Below the pieces are notes generated by a model. The model saw only the letters and a program-made list of their open reading frames with translations, made no database searches and was not told the origin of the DNA. A DNA stretch of 64,000 bases from Thunnus maccoyii (taxonomy: Eukaryota; Chordata; Actinopteri; Scombriformes; Scombridae). The DNA lies in assembly GCF_910596095.1 (NCBI RefSeq), contig NC_056552.1, positions 15,697,111 through 15,761,110 of the forward strand. The letters are read 5' to 3'. Below, in pieces: positions 13,701 through 25,919 of this stretch (within the stretch, counting starts at the first letter, position 1; each line of letters begins with the position of its first letter). Both the position numbers and the translations under genes were made by a program.

Positions 13701-16700
13701 GAAGATAATATGAAGCTTCAGCTGTCTGAGTTAATCAAAACAAATGGATATCTTCTACAGTTGCAGTCTTGTGTCTCGATGGACAGTGTTTTCCTGTTGA
13801 GCTGTGATGGAAAGGTTGTAACAAAAAGTGGGAATTTGGCACTAAGAAGATTGTAACCTTGAAAGATGTCCACTTGATTTGACTAATATGGATGACTGAA
13901 GCGTCATATTAGCTTCAAATAAACTTTTAATAAGTTTTTGCACAGAGGGAGGCTTGTGGATTTTGTCCCCCATCACTTACATTGTAAGTGCATTGTGAAG
14001 GGATCTTCTAATGGTCAGCATGAACAGGAGGAATGATTACAGCAAGAAAAAATGTGTCAATGTTCATTTGGACACCAGACTGTTGTTTTAAGACAGAGCT
14101 GAAAATTTGTGAAGTTATCCTTTACACAAATGAGAAATATTGTGTTAAATGTGAGCTTTAGAGTTGCACATTCTCCATAGAGAACTCTCAGCAAGAGCGC
14201 GAATAAGTGTATTTCCAAAAACGATTCCATTAAAGCTACTTAAGGGAATAAAAGGGGGAAACTGGATTTAAATGATTAATAAATACAGGGGCTAGGAAAT
14301 AAAATGTGTTAGAATTTATTTTATAAGAATACAGTGAAATGAATGATGGGTACATTGAATGTTTTTTATTTGTATTGCAGCTACTCCTAAAGTGTATTGT
14401 GTTTTCTCTTATACACTTTAATTCTGCTAACAATTTACAACCTTACAAATACCTTACAAAGGAACCTCCAAAGCTAACTTTAACTGCCTCTATAACCCCT
14501 TAACTACCATCCATCTGCCCTACGGTCTAACCCTCACCTCCCCAGTATCAGAGAAAGGTCCTCTCCTGCCCTCCAGAGCACAGATGGGTTACTACAAGCT
14601 GCACACTGAGGGGCCACTGCACTCCTCCGGAAGTGGCACTCAACAGCTGATCTCCTCGCTCACCTTCATCCCCCAGATTTCAATCCACAAGGGGGCTGTT
14701 TTCAAGTGTCAGGTGTCCTACGCAGGCAAGGAGAAGATTGTGGTTGAGAGGGTCTCTGAGAAGTTTACAATTCTGTGTAAGAAAAGATTTTGTGTTATTC
14801 GCGTTGCCTCTATCATTCTATGATTTTAACAAATTCTGCAAGAGACATATTTGTATATTTTCTCTCTCAGCTGCTCCAGAGGTATCAGAAATTCAGCTGG
14901 CAGAGACACCAAATGACCCTGGTAAGGTTAACAAAAAACCCCCAAAACAAAATATACTAGATTCCCAGACATACAGATCTGAACATATCTGGCTATAAAA
15001 AGCCGCATCCTTGCAATTTCTGTCCTCCAGATGTCATCAGTCTGACTGTCCAGGCGTCCCAGTTCCACCCGGACGTCATCACCTTCCGCTGGTTCTGCCA
15101 GGGAGGTGAGCTGAGCCCTGTGGCTTCCCAGGCCTCGTCCTCCCCACGACCAAATTCTGAGGGCTTCTTCTCAGCCTCCAGCCAGTGTAAGCTCCCCCGA
15201 AGTGAACTGGAAATGGGGGGCACCAAAGTGTGGGTCAGTGTCCACCACATCGCCCTGAAGCAGCCGGTGACATGTGAGACCAGAGGTAAGAAAGAATAAG
15301 GGAAAGAATGAGTATTCCATTTAATACTGAGAAATAAGTGATTAATTCTCCACTTTATTCCAAATAGGCTTCATCAAGAGGCCGTGTGTGTCCGAGATTG
15401 TCCGCTCCACTTCCTCCCCAGATCAGGCTTTGACCCTGGGATGTGAAATCACAGATTTCTACCCTCCGGACATAACAGTCACCTGGCTGAAACTGAGAGA
15501 GGGAGAGCGAGATGACAGAGAGGAGGAGGTGATCGAGGGAGGGGAGATGTGGGGCCCCATGCAGACACATCCCAGACTCTTCAGGGCTACAGCCATTCTG
15601 ATGAGGAGGCCAACAATTCAGGAGAAAAAGGAGAGAGGAGGAGGGATTGTTTGTAGAGTGGAGCACTGTTCCCTACAAGAACCTATTGAGAGACACTGGA
15701 GAAATGCTGATATTGGTATGAATGATTGTAGGCACTTTTACTGCTAACAGCTAGCTTTCTGTGTTAGATGATAGATAGATAGACAAAATCATACAGGTTC
15801 CTACAAGTTTATACTTAATACTTTGTATCTGTGTTTCATTCTCTTAGTTGCTCCCTCCATCCCTGCATCCATTTCGGTGTATTGGAGCAGCGAAGGAGTG
15901 GGTGTGTTCTCTCTCCTGTTGAAGGGAGGTCACCCCAAGGTTAAATTACTCTGGGCAGCAGGTGGACCCACCCTCTCACCGCTGGTGTCCAATGAGACGG
16001 AGGAGATAGGAGACGATGGGCAGAGGGAGCTGAAAAGTGTGTGTGCCCTGGAGAGGTCTACACGCCCACCAAGTCGGACAGACAAACAGCTGGAGAAACG
16101 GAAGAATGGACATGCAATAAGTAACTGTCATTAATATATTCATATGTATGCTTTTAAAGATTGGCAGTTAGTGCTCAGGGCCCATTTTCCAGTCAGCCTC
16201 TATTTCACTTGCCTGTTTCACTTGTCTCTCTAAAAACTGAAACATGATGCTGATTTTTCTATACATAGAATGTCTAACATGAACTGGAGTCCTCTGCTAT
16301 ACTGGTGAATATTATTTCAGAAAATCTTAATTTTTAAAAGAAATAAAACAAAAATTGCTCAATAAAACACAGAATTGCTCAAAATACTGTCAAACTCTGA
16401 GAAAAATCTTGGCTTGGGTTTGAAGTCTGTATATTTATAATGTGAAGCCTACATTATAAACCGGGGGCATGGTGTTTAAAAGACATGCCTCCAGTTTGTA
16501 TTGCAGGTAGGGAAAGTCTAATGAAACATGGTGTTCCTGTTGCACTATGGGAAGTGTAGGAAATATTTGACCCATAGGGACTTAAAAGTCAAGATCTCTC
16601 AACTTCTGTTGCATCTGTTTTTACAGTTCTTTTGATGAACTGTCCCTCGCGAGTTTCTTAATTTTATGTAGGTGGAATAGTGAATTGCCAAAGTACCCCT

Positions 16701-17725
16701 TTACATAATTTTCAAGAGGGTGGAGGACTCATTTACATTCTCCTCCAGCAGTCTTCCGAAATTGTCTGGTGTGCAAAACTGATTGATTGATTTGTAATTG
16801 TTAAGAGATGTGGAATATCCTTTGTGCTGAAAGTGGAAACTCAACTCACATCGTCATCCCACTTCCTTCTGAAACATCTTTCTGCAAATTACTGAATTTG
16901 GTGTGTTGGTGTTGCACTCCTGCAGACACACTCTGACTTCACCGATGAAATATGAAATACTTCAAATGCATACTGTCTGTCGTAGAGGAGGGGTATGATA
17001 AGCAGAAAGCCAAATTCAAATCACGCTCTGTAAAGTGTATACATAACATTAATCCTCCTTACTCTGTCTTAAAACGTACACTTCTTTTAGATTTTATTCT
17101 GTTCACAACACTGTGCTATTACAGGTGATGTCTTATCATTTTCTTTTGGTGTTTTGTTACAGAAACAAAAGCTGCCGTCACAGACCCCGACACTCAAGGA
17201 ATAGATTACATCGATGAAAAAGTGGATGGAGAGAATAACAACATCGACAGGGATGAGGAAACAAAGTCAGATTTGTACGAGGACAGTGACGAGGAACGGG
17301 AGGAAGACTCGGGTGCACTGCACATAAACCGTGTCAACTTGACCAAAGGTCGCAGAGAGAATGAGAGGACACGTCTGAGAGTGTGTGTAGAGATCACACA
17401 CCCTGCACTCAAGCTTCCTGTTTACCGAACCTGGACAGGTAAGACACTGCAGCACCATGAGCAACACCCACAACTCACTCCTGTATACAAACAGAGACAA
17501 AGATTTTAGGCACTAAATAAATTTAGTGAATATAGCATCTCATCTGCAACTTGAATGCCTTTTTTGCATGCACAAAATGCACACAGTCAGTCTTATTGGT
17601 TTTTATAACCAGTGGGGCAGGAATAAAGTAAATCTGCCACTAAACAGGAAGTTTCATGTTAAGTTCTTCAAACTGACCCTCTGTCCTCTCTTTTAGAGCC
17701 CAATGAGGAAATTGCATCTACATGA
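7731..17725 (+). CDS. Ig-superfamily membrane protein with Ig-like domains on both sides of one membrane segment
   Basis: Thirteen exons join in frame: 7731-7782, 10400-10714, 10847-11140, 11330-11635, 11990-12100, 12841-13002, 14546-14776, 14871-14921, 15031-15285, 15368-15715, 15848-16120, 17163-17438, 17697-17725; 2,703 bases, 900 residues. All introns are phase 1, the usual Ig pattern. Order: signal peptide (1-17, MRCKVLVYVVLLTLIKH); a V-like domain (about 18-122; LSCNV, VSW, YECTV); two C1-type domains (to about 322; LECHADGFYP and LYCDVESFYP); membrane segment about 334-353 (ASVAMMCISLVLVFLLCFGF) followed by SWRRRD; then about 540 residues with at least four more Ig-like units, one canonical (LGCEITDFYPPDITVTW, IVCRVEH). 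The C-terminal part includes an acidic stretch (YEDSDEEREEDSG). C1 domains occur in MHC, tapasin and SIRP proteins, so an immune role is possible, but I do not recognise the gene. A two-gene alternative is weakened by the lack of a second signal peptide or stop. Confidence 0.8.
9524..10125. repeat. Diverged direct repeat in Ig-gene intron 1
   Basis: About 85 bases at 9524-9610 recur at 10041-10125 with substitutions; both contain TTTCATTTCTCATGAATT followed by a TTTGAG(G/A)(A/G)AGATTG-like stretch. The interval between them holds the Tc1-like fragment at 9658-9960. Confidence 0.55.
9658..9960 (+). mobile_element. Tc1-like element fragment
   Basis: The segment from about GTGTGTGGACATTTAAACAATAC through CTGGTATTATGC and TTAAAGCTGCTCTAATCAAT parallels 20070-20250 in the apobr intron. 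Both belong to one degenerate Tc1-like family. Only one end is present here. Confidence 0.6.
12470..12605. repeat. Hairpin-forming inverted repeat in an Ig-gene intron
   Basis: Arms of about 55 bases around a centre near 12540 pair well: AGGCATTATTGCAGTTTCAAG on the left against the complement of CTTGAAACCGCAACAATGCCT on the right, extending into A-rich and T-rich outer parts. It is probably the core of a palindromic MITE. No coding content. Confidence 0.65.
13491..14122. mobile_element. Foldback (long-TIR) MITE
   Basis: The two ends are long inverted copies of each other, about 250-300 bases per arm: AAGGATAGGTTCACA at the left matches the complement of the right end, and GTCTTAAAACAACAGTC occurs in both arms. 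A small unpaired centre lies near 13780-13860. A TA dinucleotide flanks each end (13489-13490, 14123-14124), compatible with a mariner-type TA target. It has no coding capacity and sits in the intron before the 14546 exon. Confidence 0.7.
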
Positions 17726-18011
17726 AAACCCTGACGTCCGCCAGAGTGCGTGTCTCTTTGTTTAATACATCTCATTTAATATATCTAATATATATCTTTA
17801 TAGTAAATATAAAGTAATAGTCATGTTTTAGGCTCTTTTATGTGATCAACAAGTGTGGTTTCGCATGCAACATTTGTGCTCTTTATTTATTACCTCATGT
17901 TTTAATGTCATTCTTACTTCTTCTTCCAACCTCTTGATTTTGACAAATGTTCATATTTTTGTATAAAGATGTTTTACAATAATAATCCAGTTATGTGGAT
18001 CAGCATTTGAA

Positions 18012-18017
18012 AATAAA
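18012..18017 (+). terminator. Polyadenylation signal of the Ig-superfamily gene
   Basis: AATAAA about 290 bases after the TGA at 17723-17725, with no other gene between. Confidence 0.6.
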
Positions 18018-18639
18018 ATCTAAATACATTTTTTGGGAGTGATGTTTCTTTGGATTTTGTCTTTGTCTTAAATGAAAATGAGTCACTGTGTCAAGGGGAG
18101 TTAATGTAGGTGTACTTCTCTTTTGTTAAGTGTTGCGTGCAAAACAGATATGTGTTGCTGGTCAACCACGGGATCTGAAATAAGTTCTCATTTCGAAATA
18201 TACTTCTGTTTTTGTTTCTTTTTCTTTGCACCCAGACCACAGGATCGTCACCTCATAGTGTTGCATAGAGAAGGTGCTGCATGGTTATACTGAGCAATGA
18301 AGATGTTGTTTAGTTTAGAAGTTAAATTCTACTGTGCAGGACGTCTAACACGGCTATGTAATGTTGAAAATTAGAAACAAATTAGAAATTAGATTTGTGT
18401 AGGCCTAGCTTGTGTTGCAACTTTAATACATATTTCAAGCAGTGTACTTTCTACCGTATGCTATGATTACACAGTGATGCTGTAAAATCCATACATACTC
18501 ATCGGCTGTCATGGAGATACAGTTTGTATCAATAATCTTGTAGTAAATATTATGATTTCAGCCAAAATTATAGGTTCAACAATTATGATTCTACATGAAT
18601 ACAAAAATTTGCAACATATCTAAACTACCGCAGTACATA

Positions 18640-19056
18640 TCCAGCTTACTGAACTATTACTCCAGTAGCTATAACACTAAATCATCAGAGAAAATCCTCC
18701 TCATGGTCCCAACCACTCGAACAGAGCCGGGTAAATCTGCCTTTTCCTTTCACGGCCTGCAAGCTTGGAATGAGCTGCAAGGCACACTTAACTTGATATC
18801 TTTACTGGAATCTTAACCATCTCTTGACTTGTTTAAAAATATCTTAAAATCAGTTTTTACAGAACAATGTTTTTAGCTCCTGATCCCTATACGTTTTGTG
18901 TTTTTTTTTTTTTTATGACTTTAGCTGTCTTCATATGTATTTCTATATAAAACCTTTTTATTTTTTTTCTGCTGCCTTTTTGACCAGGCCTCCCTGGCAG
19001 AGATACTGTCTCTCAATGGGACCTTTCCGGCTAAATAAAGGATAAATAAATCTAAA
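18640..19056 (+). mobile_element. L2-type LINE, 3' end
   Basis: Around 18700-18815 the plus strand reads VPTTRTEPGKSAFSFHGLQAWNEL, the decayed C-terminal tail of a fish L2-type ORF2 (consensus roughly xTxxGxxxFxxxxxxxWNxLP). It is followed by the usual 3' tail with CCAGGCCTCCCTGGCAGAGA, CTCAATGGGACC and AAATAAAGGATAAATAAA. It is a 5'-truncated, inactive copy between the Ig gene and apobr. Confidence 0.8.
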
Positions 19057-19656
19057 AGAAGGGTCTTAACTGACCAATAAAGATTTAAGAGACTTAATTA
19101 TAAGGGGTTGCCTTGAGGACTGAGATCTGTTTGTGTGTTTGCTTGGGGAAGTTGGTCTAATGACAGCCTCACCATTACAAAATTATTTATGAAGAAATGT
19201 TCCAAAATGGGAGCTTTCCACCATGATTGTTACTAATGTGAGGAATATATGCATCAACCCCGTACTGTGAGAAAGCAGACCTATTTTAAAAACAGCGGTT
19301 TGTCACCCATCAGCTCAGAAACCAGCACACTGTGGTGGCTTGACTTATAAGAAGCTGTGTGTGCGCACATCCGCAAACTGCAACACACGGATGTAGATGC
19401 TCTGGCGACTCATCTGTGTTAATCACCCTCTTCCTCATAATGATGCACCGGGCATTTGTCCGTATAAGGAACTGAACTATGACTATCATCATAAGTGGTG
19501 TTGAAACCATTTGTCGCGTTTTGACGCAGATGTCAACTCCCTGGGCGGTTTCAGGTTGATGGTAAATTGGACGCTTGGACTGAGCTGGTCTGATTTGTCA
19601 ACACATCCAGAGAAAAAGTCAGATGGTCAAAGAGTCAACAAGGAGGAAATCTGACG

Positions 19657-19879
19657 ATGGATCCGGACAGTCCCAGTCCCATTACCAGGGTTGAGAGGAC
19701 TTTCTGGAGCGTATGGGTGAGCCGCTGTAATATCTGAACCAATGCGTCTAATGAGATAAATGATGTATTAGATTTTAATCAGTGAAATGTGGATGTTAAG
19801 TCATCTTTCCCGTCTCCCTCCACCTCTCTCCTACCTCCTCCCCCTGCGCGCGCGCACACACATAGCTACGCACATAGCT

Positions 19880-19945
<66 letters not shown>

Positions 19946-22900
19946 TACATTGATATTTCTTTCTCAACCAAGTTCAGATTTGCTTCCTTGGCACAAATAT
20001 AATTAGGTAACTATTTCCAAAGCACGTTACCCAAGGTTTTAAATGTACACAATAGGGCCAAAAGTATGTGGACACTTGAACAATACATATGTGACTGGCT
20101 TTCCTCTAGATTTTTTAAACTAGCCACAGGGAGACTGATGTTGGCCAATAAGCCTCTGGTATTATGCAGGGTGACTAACTTTGGGGGTTTACTGGGATAC
20201 TTAAAGCTGCTCTAATCAATTTTTATGTTAATAATGGGTCATATGACTACATGTAATATGAAAGGTGTCACCAGTAGTGACAAACGAGAATTGCTTTGCT
20301 GCCGACAACTTCACTGTTTTGGTTCCCTCTCATTGCTCTCATCAATCCTGTTTCCAAAGAAAAGCTCTCATAAAACCACTGTTAGCTAGCCTGAGGATCA
20401 GACTAACAAAGTCTGTGACAAGCTGATGAACATAGTAGAGAAATGAGCAGTTTAAGAGCCAGATATTTCCATCAGGAGTTGGTGGAGAAGCAAAACTGAG
20501 CAAAAAGGAGAGTGAACTTTGGTCTTACATTGGACAGATGGCTGGAAGACTAATTATAATGAACGCTGGTGTTGCTGCTGAATGTGTAAACAGGGAACTC
20601 TTGGATAATACATTCATCATATTAACTTTATAAGTTGATAAACAGTCAGTGTTGTGCATAGACTACAGCTTGTTACTTTGCCCCCAGTTGGTCCAAAAAA
20701 ATATTAAATGAAACGCTGCAGATTACCATCATTAATGTTATTATTTATATCTGCTGTGAAAAACATGTCTCTTCATCCCAGTGGTGTTGGTTGTTGTTGT
20801 CAGAGCAAGTCTTTCCCGTTTTCTTTGTGGACCTCACTTTGTGCACAGGGACATTGTCATGCTGGAACAGGAAAGGAAACTGTTGCTGCAAAGCTGGAAG
20901 CTCTCTATTGTTTAAATAGCCTCATATGCTGTATGCATAAAGATTTTCCTTAAATGGAAGTAAGGGCCCTACCCAAAACCACGAAAATCAGCCTTAGACT
21001 GCAGTACAAAATAGTATATGTCCACATACTTCTGACTATATATTGTAAGTATGATAATTAAGAATTTTTCAAGAGAAATACAACAAATAGTATGCACATT
21101 AATACGTGATTAACTATAGTGAAATAAAGTAAGAAAGTATATTACACAAGGCACATATTATTTAAAAATTAGAAAAGAGAACATATAAACCAAATGTTGA
21201 TAATTCGATAACAAATAAATCAAAAGTCTTCTTCTCTCTCTCCCTGTCTCTTTCTCAGTACTATATAACTGGAGCTGTGAACAGATTCCTCAGACCAGAG
21301 CCCGTTGACATAGTCAGAAATGACCCAAACTCCTTCCAGGAATCCGCAGTTGACAGTGAGCCTGCTAACTGTGGTCTCACAGAGGGGGACACTTGCAGAG
21401 GGGAAGTTGATGAAGAACAGCCTCTTGTGGCAGCGTCTCTGCTCAGCTCATCTCGGCCACTTGTTGCCTGGGAACATTGCACCACAGAAATCGACTTAGG
21501 GCCAGATGAAGAAAATATGCAGGATAAAACCCTACTGAGTAGAGGTGCTGAGGGCGAAGCATCTGAGGAAGGTGAGTGCATGAGTAAGGGACAGTTTACC
21601 AAAACAGGAAATGATGATGCATGCTCGCTCATTGCTAAAGATGCAGGAACAAGAGAAGACGAACAAGAAGAGAATGAAGATTGGAAATTGGACACTCTTG
21701 GGCACGATCGATATGAAAGACATGCAAACACCGTGTCACAAAACGTTACGGATGATGCAATGAGTGAAGACACGGAGGGAAGTGGAAGAAAGGCTGGTGC
21801 TGAAGAGGAGACTGATGGGGCAATGACACAACAGGATCAACAAAAAATGGATGAAATGGTGACAAATATCCAAATACAGGAAGAAGACAGTAAAATGCAG
21901 GGTGAGGTTGAGCACGATTTCAAATACTCACATGCTGTTTGCAGCATGGAGGCAGAAGAAACTGAGGTAAACTTGAGTCTAGAAGAGGAGGATAACACAC
22001 ACATAGAGGCGGAGACAACGGTGACACCTGAAGAAGTAGAAAACAGTGATGGTGTATTACAGCTGGCCACTGAAAATGAAAACAACAGACAAGCTGAAAA
22101 TCTGCCCTCTGTCTGTGAAGAGTTGTCAGATGTTGACAGAGATTTTGAAGGAGACACAAGCGTGGTCTCATCAGACACTGCGCTAATGGCTTACGACAAA
22201 AGTGGCATTGTGTCAGAGGATGATCAAATAGTTGTTGGACAAGAGCAGATGATGCCTGATAGAGGTGAAGAATATGCATATGATAAAGCTGAGGATCAGA
22301 AAGAGGAGGAAGATGAGAGCGCAGTGGATGAAGATGAGCATAGTGCTGTTATTGAGGAAGAAAATGTCAATGAGTTGGCAGAGACGTCAAACAACCAGAC
22401 AACAGATGAAGTCCCAGAGCAGGAAAATGACGTAGACACAGTAACAGACGACAGTCAAGAAGACATTATAACTGCGTGTGTTGGATGCAGTGAGGACCTC
22501 ACACAGATCACTACAACAGAGCTGCACAAAGCTGAATTCACAGACAGAGAACAAGAGCATGTGGCTGAGGATACTGAAGTGCAAACAAAAACAAGAGAGA
22601 CAGATGATATGGAAACGAAAAGCCACGAGACAGTGATCGATGGAAAATCTGATGTAGACAGGAATAAAACTGAAGCAGAACAGGAGAGGCGTTTCAGTGC
22701 AAGTGACAACAATGAAGGTTGCATGGAAATAGCATGTGCAACCGCTGCAGTTACAGTAAAACCTGATGGTGAGGTTGGACAGGAAATAAGTGGAGAGTTT
22801 AAAAATATTCCCCCGGGTATATCTGAAGGCCGGGCTGTTGTGTCGCAGGAGCTAAATTCTATAACATGCGAGGAAACCCAAGAGGGAGTTCCTGAGTACA

Positions 22901-25756
22901 ACAATGAGCCTAGGCCATATGAAAACACAATACAAAGGATCCTGGAAGGAGGAGATGACGAGGAAATTCAGACCACCCAATTACCAGAAGAGGTGGAGAG
23001 TGAGGAGCCAGAGATCCTTCAGAACAGTGGCAGCAGCAGTGGGGTTGACTATTTATTGTTGAGGGAGCGTATGGAGGAGGAACACGACTCAAGACTTACA
23101 ACAACAGAGGAGAGTAAGAATATCTTTGATGAGGATGTTGGGATACTGAGCATTACTGATGCACAAGAATCAGAGAAACCACTTGCTGAACCAGTAATTC
23201 AAGAATCAGGGCACTTATTTGTGCAAGAGGAAGCAGAATTATTGGACAGCTCAATGAAGATGGGGATCTCAGAAAAGGAATTTGAGACACACGTTGGCTC
23301 AGCAAATGATAGGACGACAAAAGAGCAACAAGATGTGACTGAAGAGTTTTTGGTTGAATTTGAAGTAGATGAAGGTTTATGTGATTCCAGAGAAGCTGAC
23401 GCTGCTGGAGTTGGTCATGAGACAACAGGAGCAGATGAGGATGTGGCTGATGAAACTTTAAAACTTCTTGATGCTGAAGAACAGAGGATAAGTTTCTATG
23501 ATGAATCTGTAAATGCCATAAACTCCACCAGCGGGACCTTCAGTTTCCTAGGAGATATTGCTGAATCCGTATTCCTGAAACAGTCAGTTGAGACGGAGCC
23601 TAAATTACTTGAGGATTGTACTGCGGAATTACAGGATGCAACAATTGAAATGCAAGATGCAGGGATAGATATGGAAGAAACAAGCTATGGGTTTGAGGCG
23701 GAGGTAGCAGAAGATGAAACGCAGAACAAAAATGAGACGGAAATATTAAATCTTCAGGTGGTGGAAATGGCAACTGAGCTAACCACAGACACTGATGAAA
23801 AAGAAACTCCTATTGCAGGATTGGAATCATCTACACATATAAAAGCCGAGCTACAAGTTAAGACGTTGGAGACAGAAGTTCAAGTATCAGGTGAAGCACT
23901 GGGGGAAGTATTAACAGACACTGAAACAGCTGAAGATTCGATGGGAGCTGAGTTAGGACCAAAACATTTGACTACAATGTCAACAGAAGAACTGGAAAAG
24001 CATGAATCAGGTGGGAGTTACGCTGAAGAGACAGGTAGCTCAGTAAGTGGACGTCCAGATGTGATCGATGAGGAAATCCTTGACTTGTGGATACAGACTG
24101 CATTGTCAGAGGAGACTGTTGGCACAAAACAACAGGAGCAACAAATGGACACTGAAAGCGAGCCATCAAATGAGGAACAAGAAGAAATGCAGTCAGAGAA
24201 GGAGAAGGAGCAGTTGGGGGAGTCAAATTCACTGGGATCTGGATTAGTGGGTGACACAGAAATATCTTCATCAACAGCAGAGTCAGGAATTTTAGACCAA
24301 TCTCTTGGTGATTTGGGAACAGAAAACAGTGAAACTCAGCTACTGCAATCATCTAGCACTGAATCATTTCAAGGCACAGATGACATGTTGGCTAGTATGT
24401 CAGAATCAGCAAACGTCTCTGAACTGTCTATAAAACAACCTGCATCTGAACCCCAGGATTTATTGATAGAAGTAACAGCTGAGGCAGGGCAATCGTATCT
24501 GAAAGAGGAGGAATTGATCACTGATCAGGAATCAGATAAATTGCAAGAAAAAACAGTAGAAGAAAGAGTTGAATCAGTTGAGATGGGAGCTGCATCACAG
24601 AGAGAGATTGATGCTGAAGTAAGGAACCCTGAAGATGAAGATGATGATGTAGAGCAAACAAACGTTCAAGACGAGCCCCTTGAGACAAACGTGTCAGACT
24701 CTCTAAATGAAATCGGTTCAGAACAATCTAGAAATGACTCAGAGGCTTCGTTAGAGGAGGGAATTGTGTCAACAGATTCTGATTTACAAGATGAAACCTG
24801 TGTTGAATCAGAGAAAAAGTTAGCAGAGCTGCCCTCACTGGACAAACCACAGGCCCTGTGGTCAGAAGACATCGCTGAATCATCATCTGGGCTGGACGGG
24901 GCTGAGGTGGCAGAACAGTCGAGGACAAAGTCTGAGGATCAGATGGAGGTATCATTTCTCAGTTAACATATTTAACCATAAAAATGTCTCAATAAAGTAA
25001 ATATGACAGTATTCATAACCTACACTTTTTTCCGTCATTGCAGGTAGATGTCCCTGTGTTGGACTTCACCCCTCAAAAGTCAAGGATTGCTGTGAAAAAC
25101 CCTAACGTGAGACCGCCAAAAGATCCCCGCTCCCTTCTGCATATGCCTTCAGTGGAACCCATGCCTTCTACACGTCTGCCAGTCAAAGTGCCTGCAGGTG
25201 TGCCTTTGGGAGGCTTGGGCATTGGAATAAAACTGCCCGGTAGGTCACTTACAACATGTGGAAAGCCACTATCTTGTGTCTTTTATGACCAGTTATTGTT
25301 CAAAGTCAGTGAATAATACTCATGTTTGTTTTTAGGGCTTGGCACTGGTTTTCCTGTTTTAAAAAAGACACCAAGGGTTGTGAGAGATGAAAATAACCCT
25401 GAAACCTCATCACAGGTACTATTGATAACCTTTGAATGCTACTTTTATCTCGTGTGGAAGTATATGCATCATTAAAATGTCACAATATCTACAGGAATCT
25501 GAGACAAAACCAGAGGAGAAGGATGACACTCCCAAACAAGATGAGGCACAACAAAAACCTAAATGGATGCCACCAAGACAACCAGGGTAAAAAAAGAAGA
25601 CAGACAAGCTGTCAGAGTATTGACATTGTTTTATTCAGCACAAGAAATGCATCTTGTGTTCAGACATTTCTTCATTCTCTGTGTTTTCTCCGCAGATTTG
25701 GAAATCCACTCATGTCTGAGCTCAAGACCAAACTGAAGAAAACCACAAAAGAGTGA
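19657..25756 (+). CDS. apobr: Apolipoprotein B receptor-like protein
   Basis: APOBR binds apoB48-containing lipoproteins in mammals. Exons 19657-19716, 21259-24948, 25044-25239, 25336-25415, 25495-25586 and 25696-25756 join in frame to 1,392 residues. The short N-terminus (MDPDSPSPITRVERTFWSVW, then YYITGAVNRFLRP) has a hydrophobic-amphipathic patch but no clear signal peptide. The second exon encodes 1,230 Glu/Asp/Ser/Thr-rich residues without globular motifs, like the Glu-rich body of human APOBR (about 1,090 residues). The C-terminus is conserved: VDVPVLDFTPQKSRI parallels human LLDVSVPRSRV, and PKWMPPRQPGFGNPLMSELK parallels the human end GHGFGLAHPGMMQELQARL. APOBR neighbours EIF3C in human 16p11.2 and eif3c is the left neighbour here. 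The Tc1-like element and a CA repeat lie in intron 1. Lipoprotein binding in fish is inferred. Confidence 0.85.
19882..19943. repeat. (CA)n microsatellite
   Basis: About 62 bases of near-perfect CA dinucleotides with one CG interruption, in apobr intron 1. Confidence 0.95.
20052..21042. mobile_element. Degenerate Tc1-like DNA transposon
   Basis: Ends are short inverted repeats: ATAGGGCCAAAAGTATGTGG at the left, and the complement of CCACATACTTCTGACTATAT at the right. Inside, 20830-20960 (GGACATTGTCATGCTGGAAC, then AAACTGTTGCTGCAAAGCTGG) resembles the middle of well-known fish Tc1-like elements. About 1 kb long, with no intact transposase frame. It lies within apobr intron 1; a related fragment is at 9658-9960. 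Confidence 0.75.
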
Positions 25757-25892
25757 GAGGAAGATGAATTGTAATGCTTTGTGTAAATATCTGAATGTAT
25801 TATTAAAAATAATTTCTTTTTGGTGTATTTATCAAACTGAATATAGTAATGAACTGTTTATCATTTCAATATATTGCGCTGTTTAACTTTTG

Positions 25893-25898
25893 TAATAA
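25893..25898 (+). terminator. apobr: apobr polyadenylation signal
   Basis: AATAAA 137 bases downstream of the apobr stop codon (25754-25756). Confidence 0.7.
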
Positions 25899-25919
25899 AC
25901 TGTAACTGAAAGCAATGGT

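Noticed and set aside
12841-17725. A separate second Ig gene starting after the membrane exon
   Set aside because: No signal-peptide exon or promoter was seen before 12841, and the phase and frame join cleanly to 12100; kept only as an alternative.
21261-24955. Many open frames antisense to the apobr acidic exon
   Set aside because: They are shadows of Glu/Asp-rich coding DNA, which gives Ser/Leu/Phe-rich antisense frames; no domains or splice logic.
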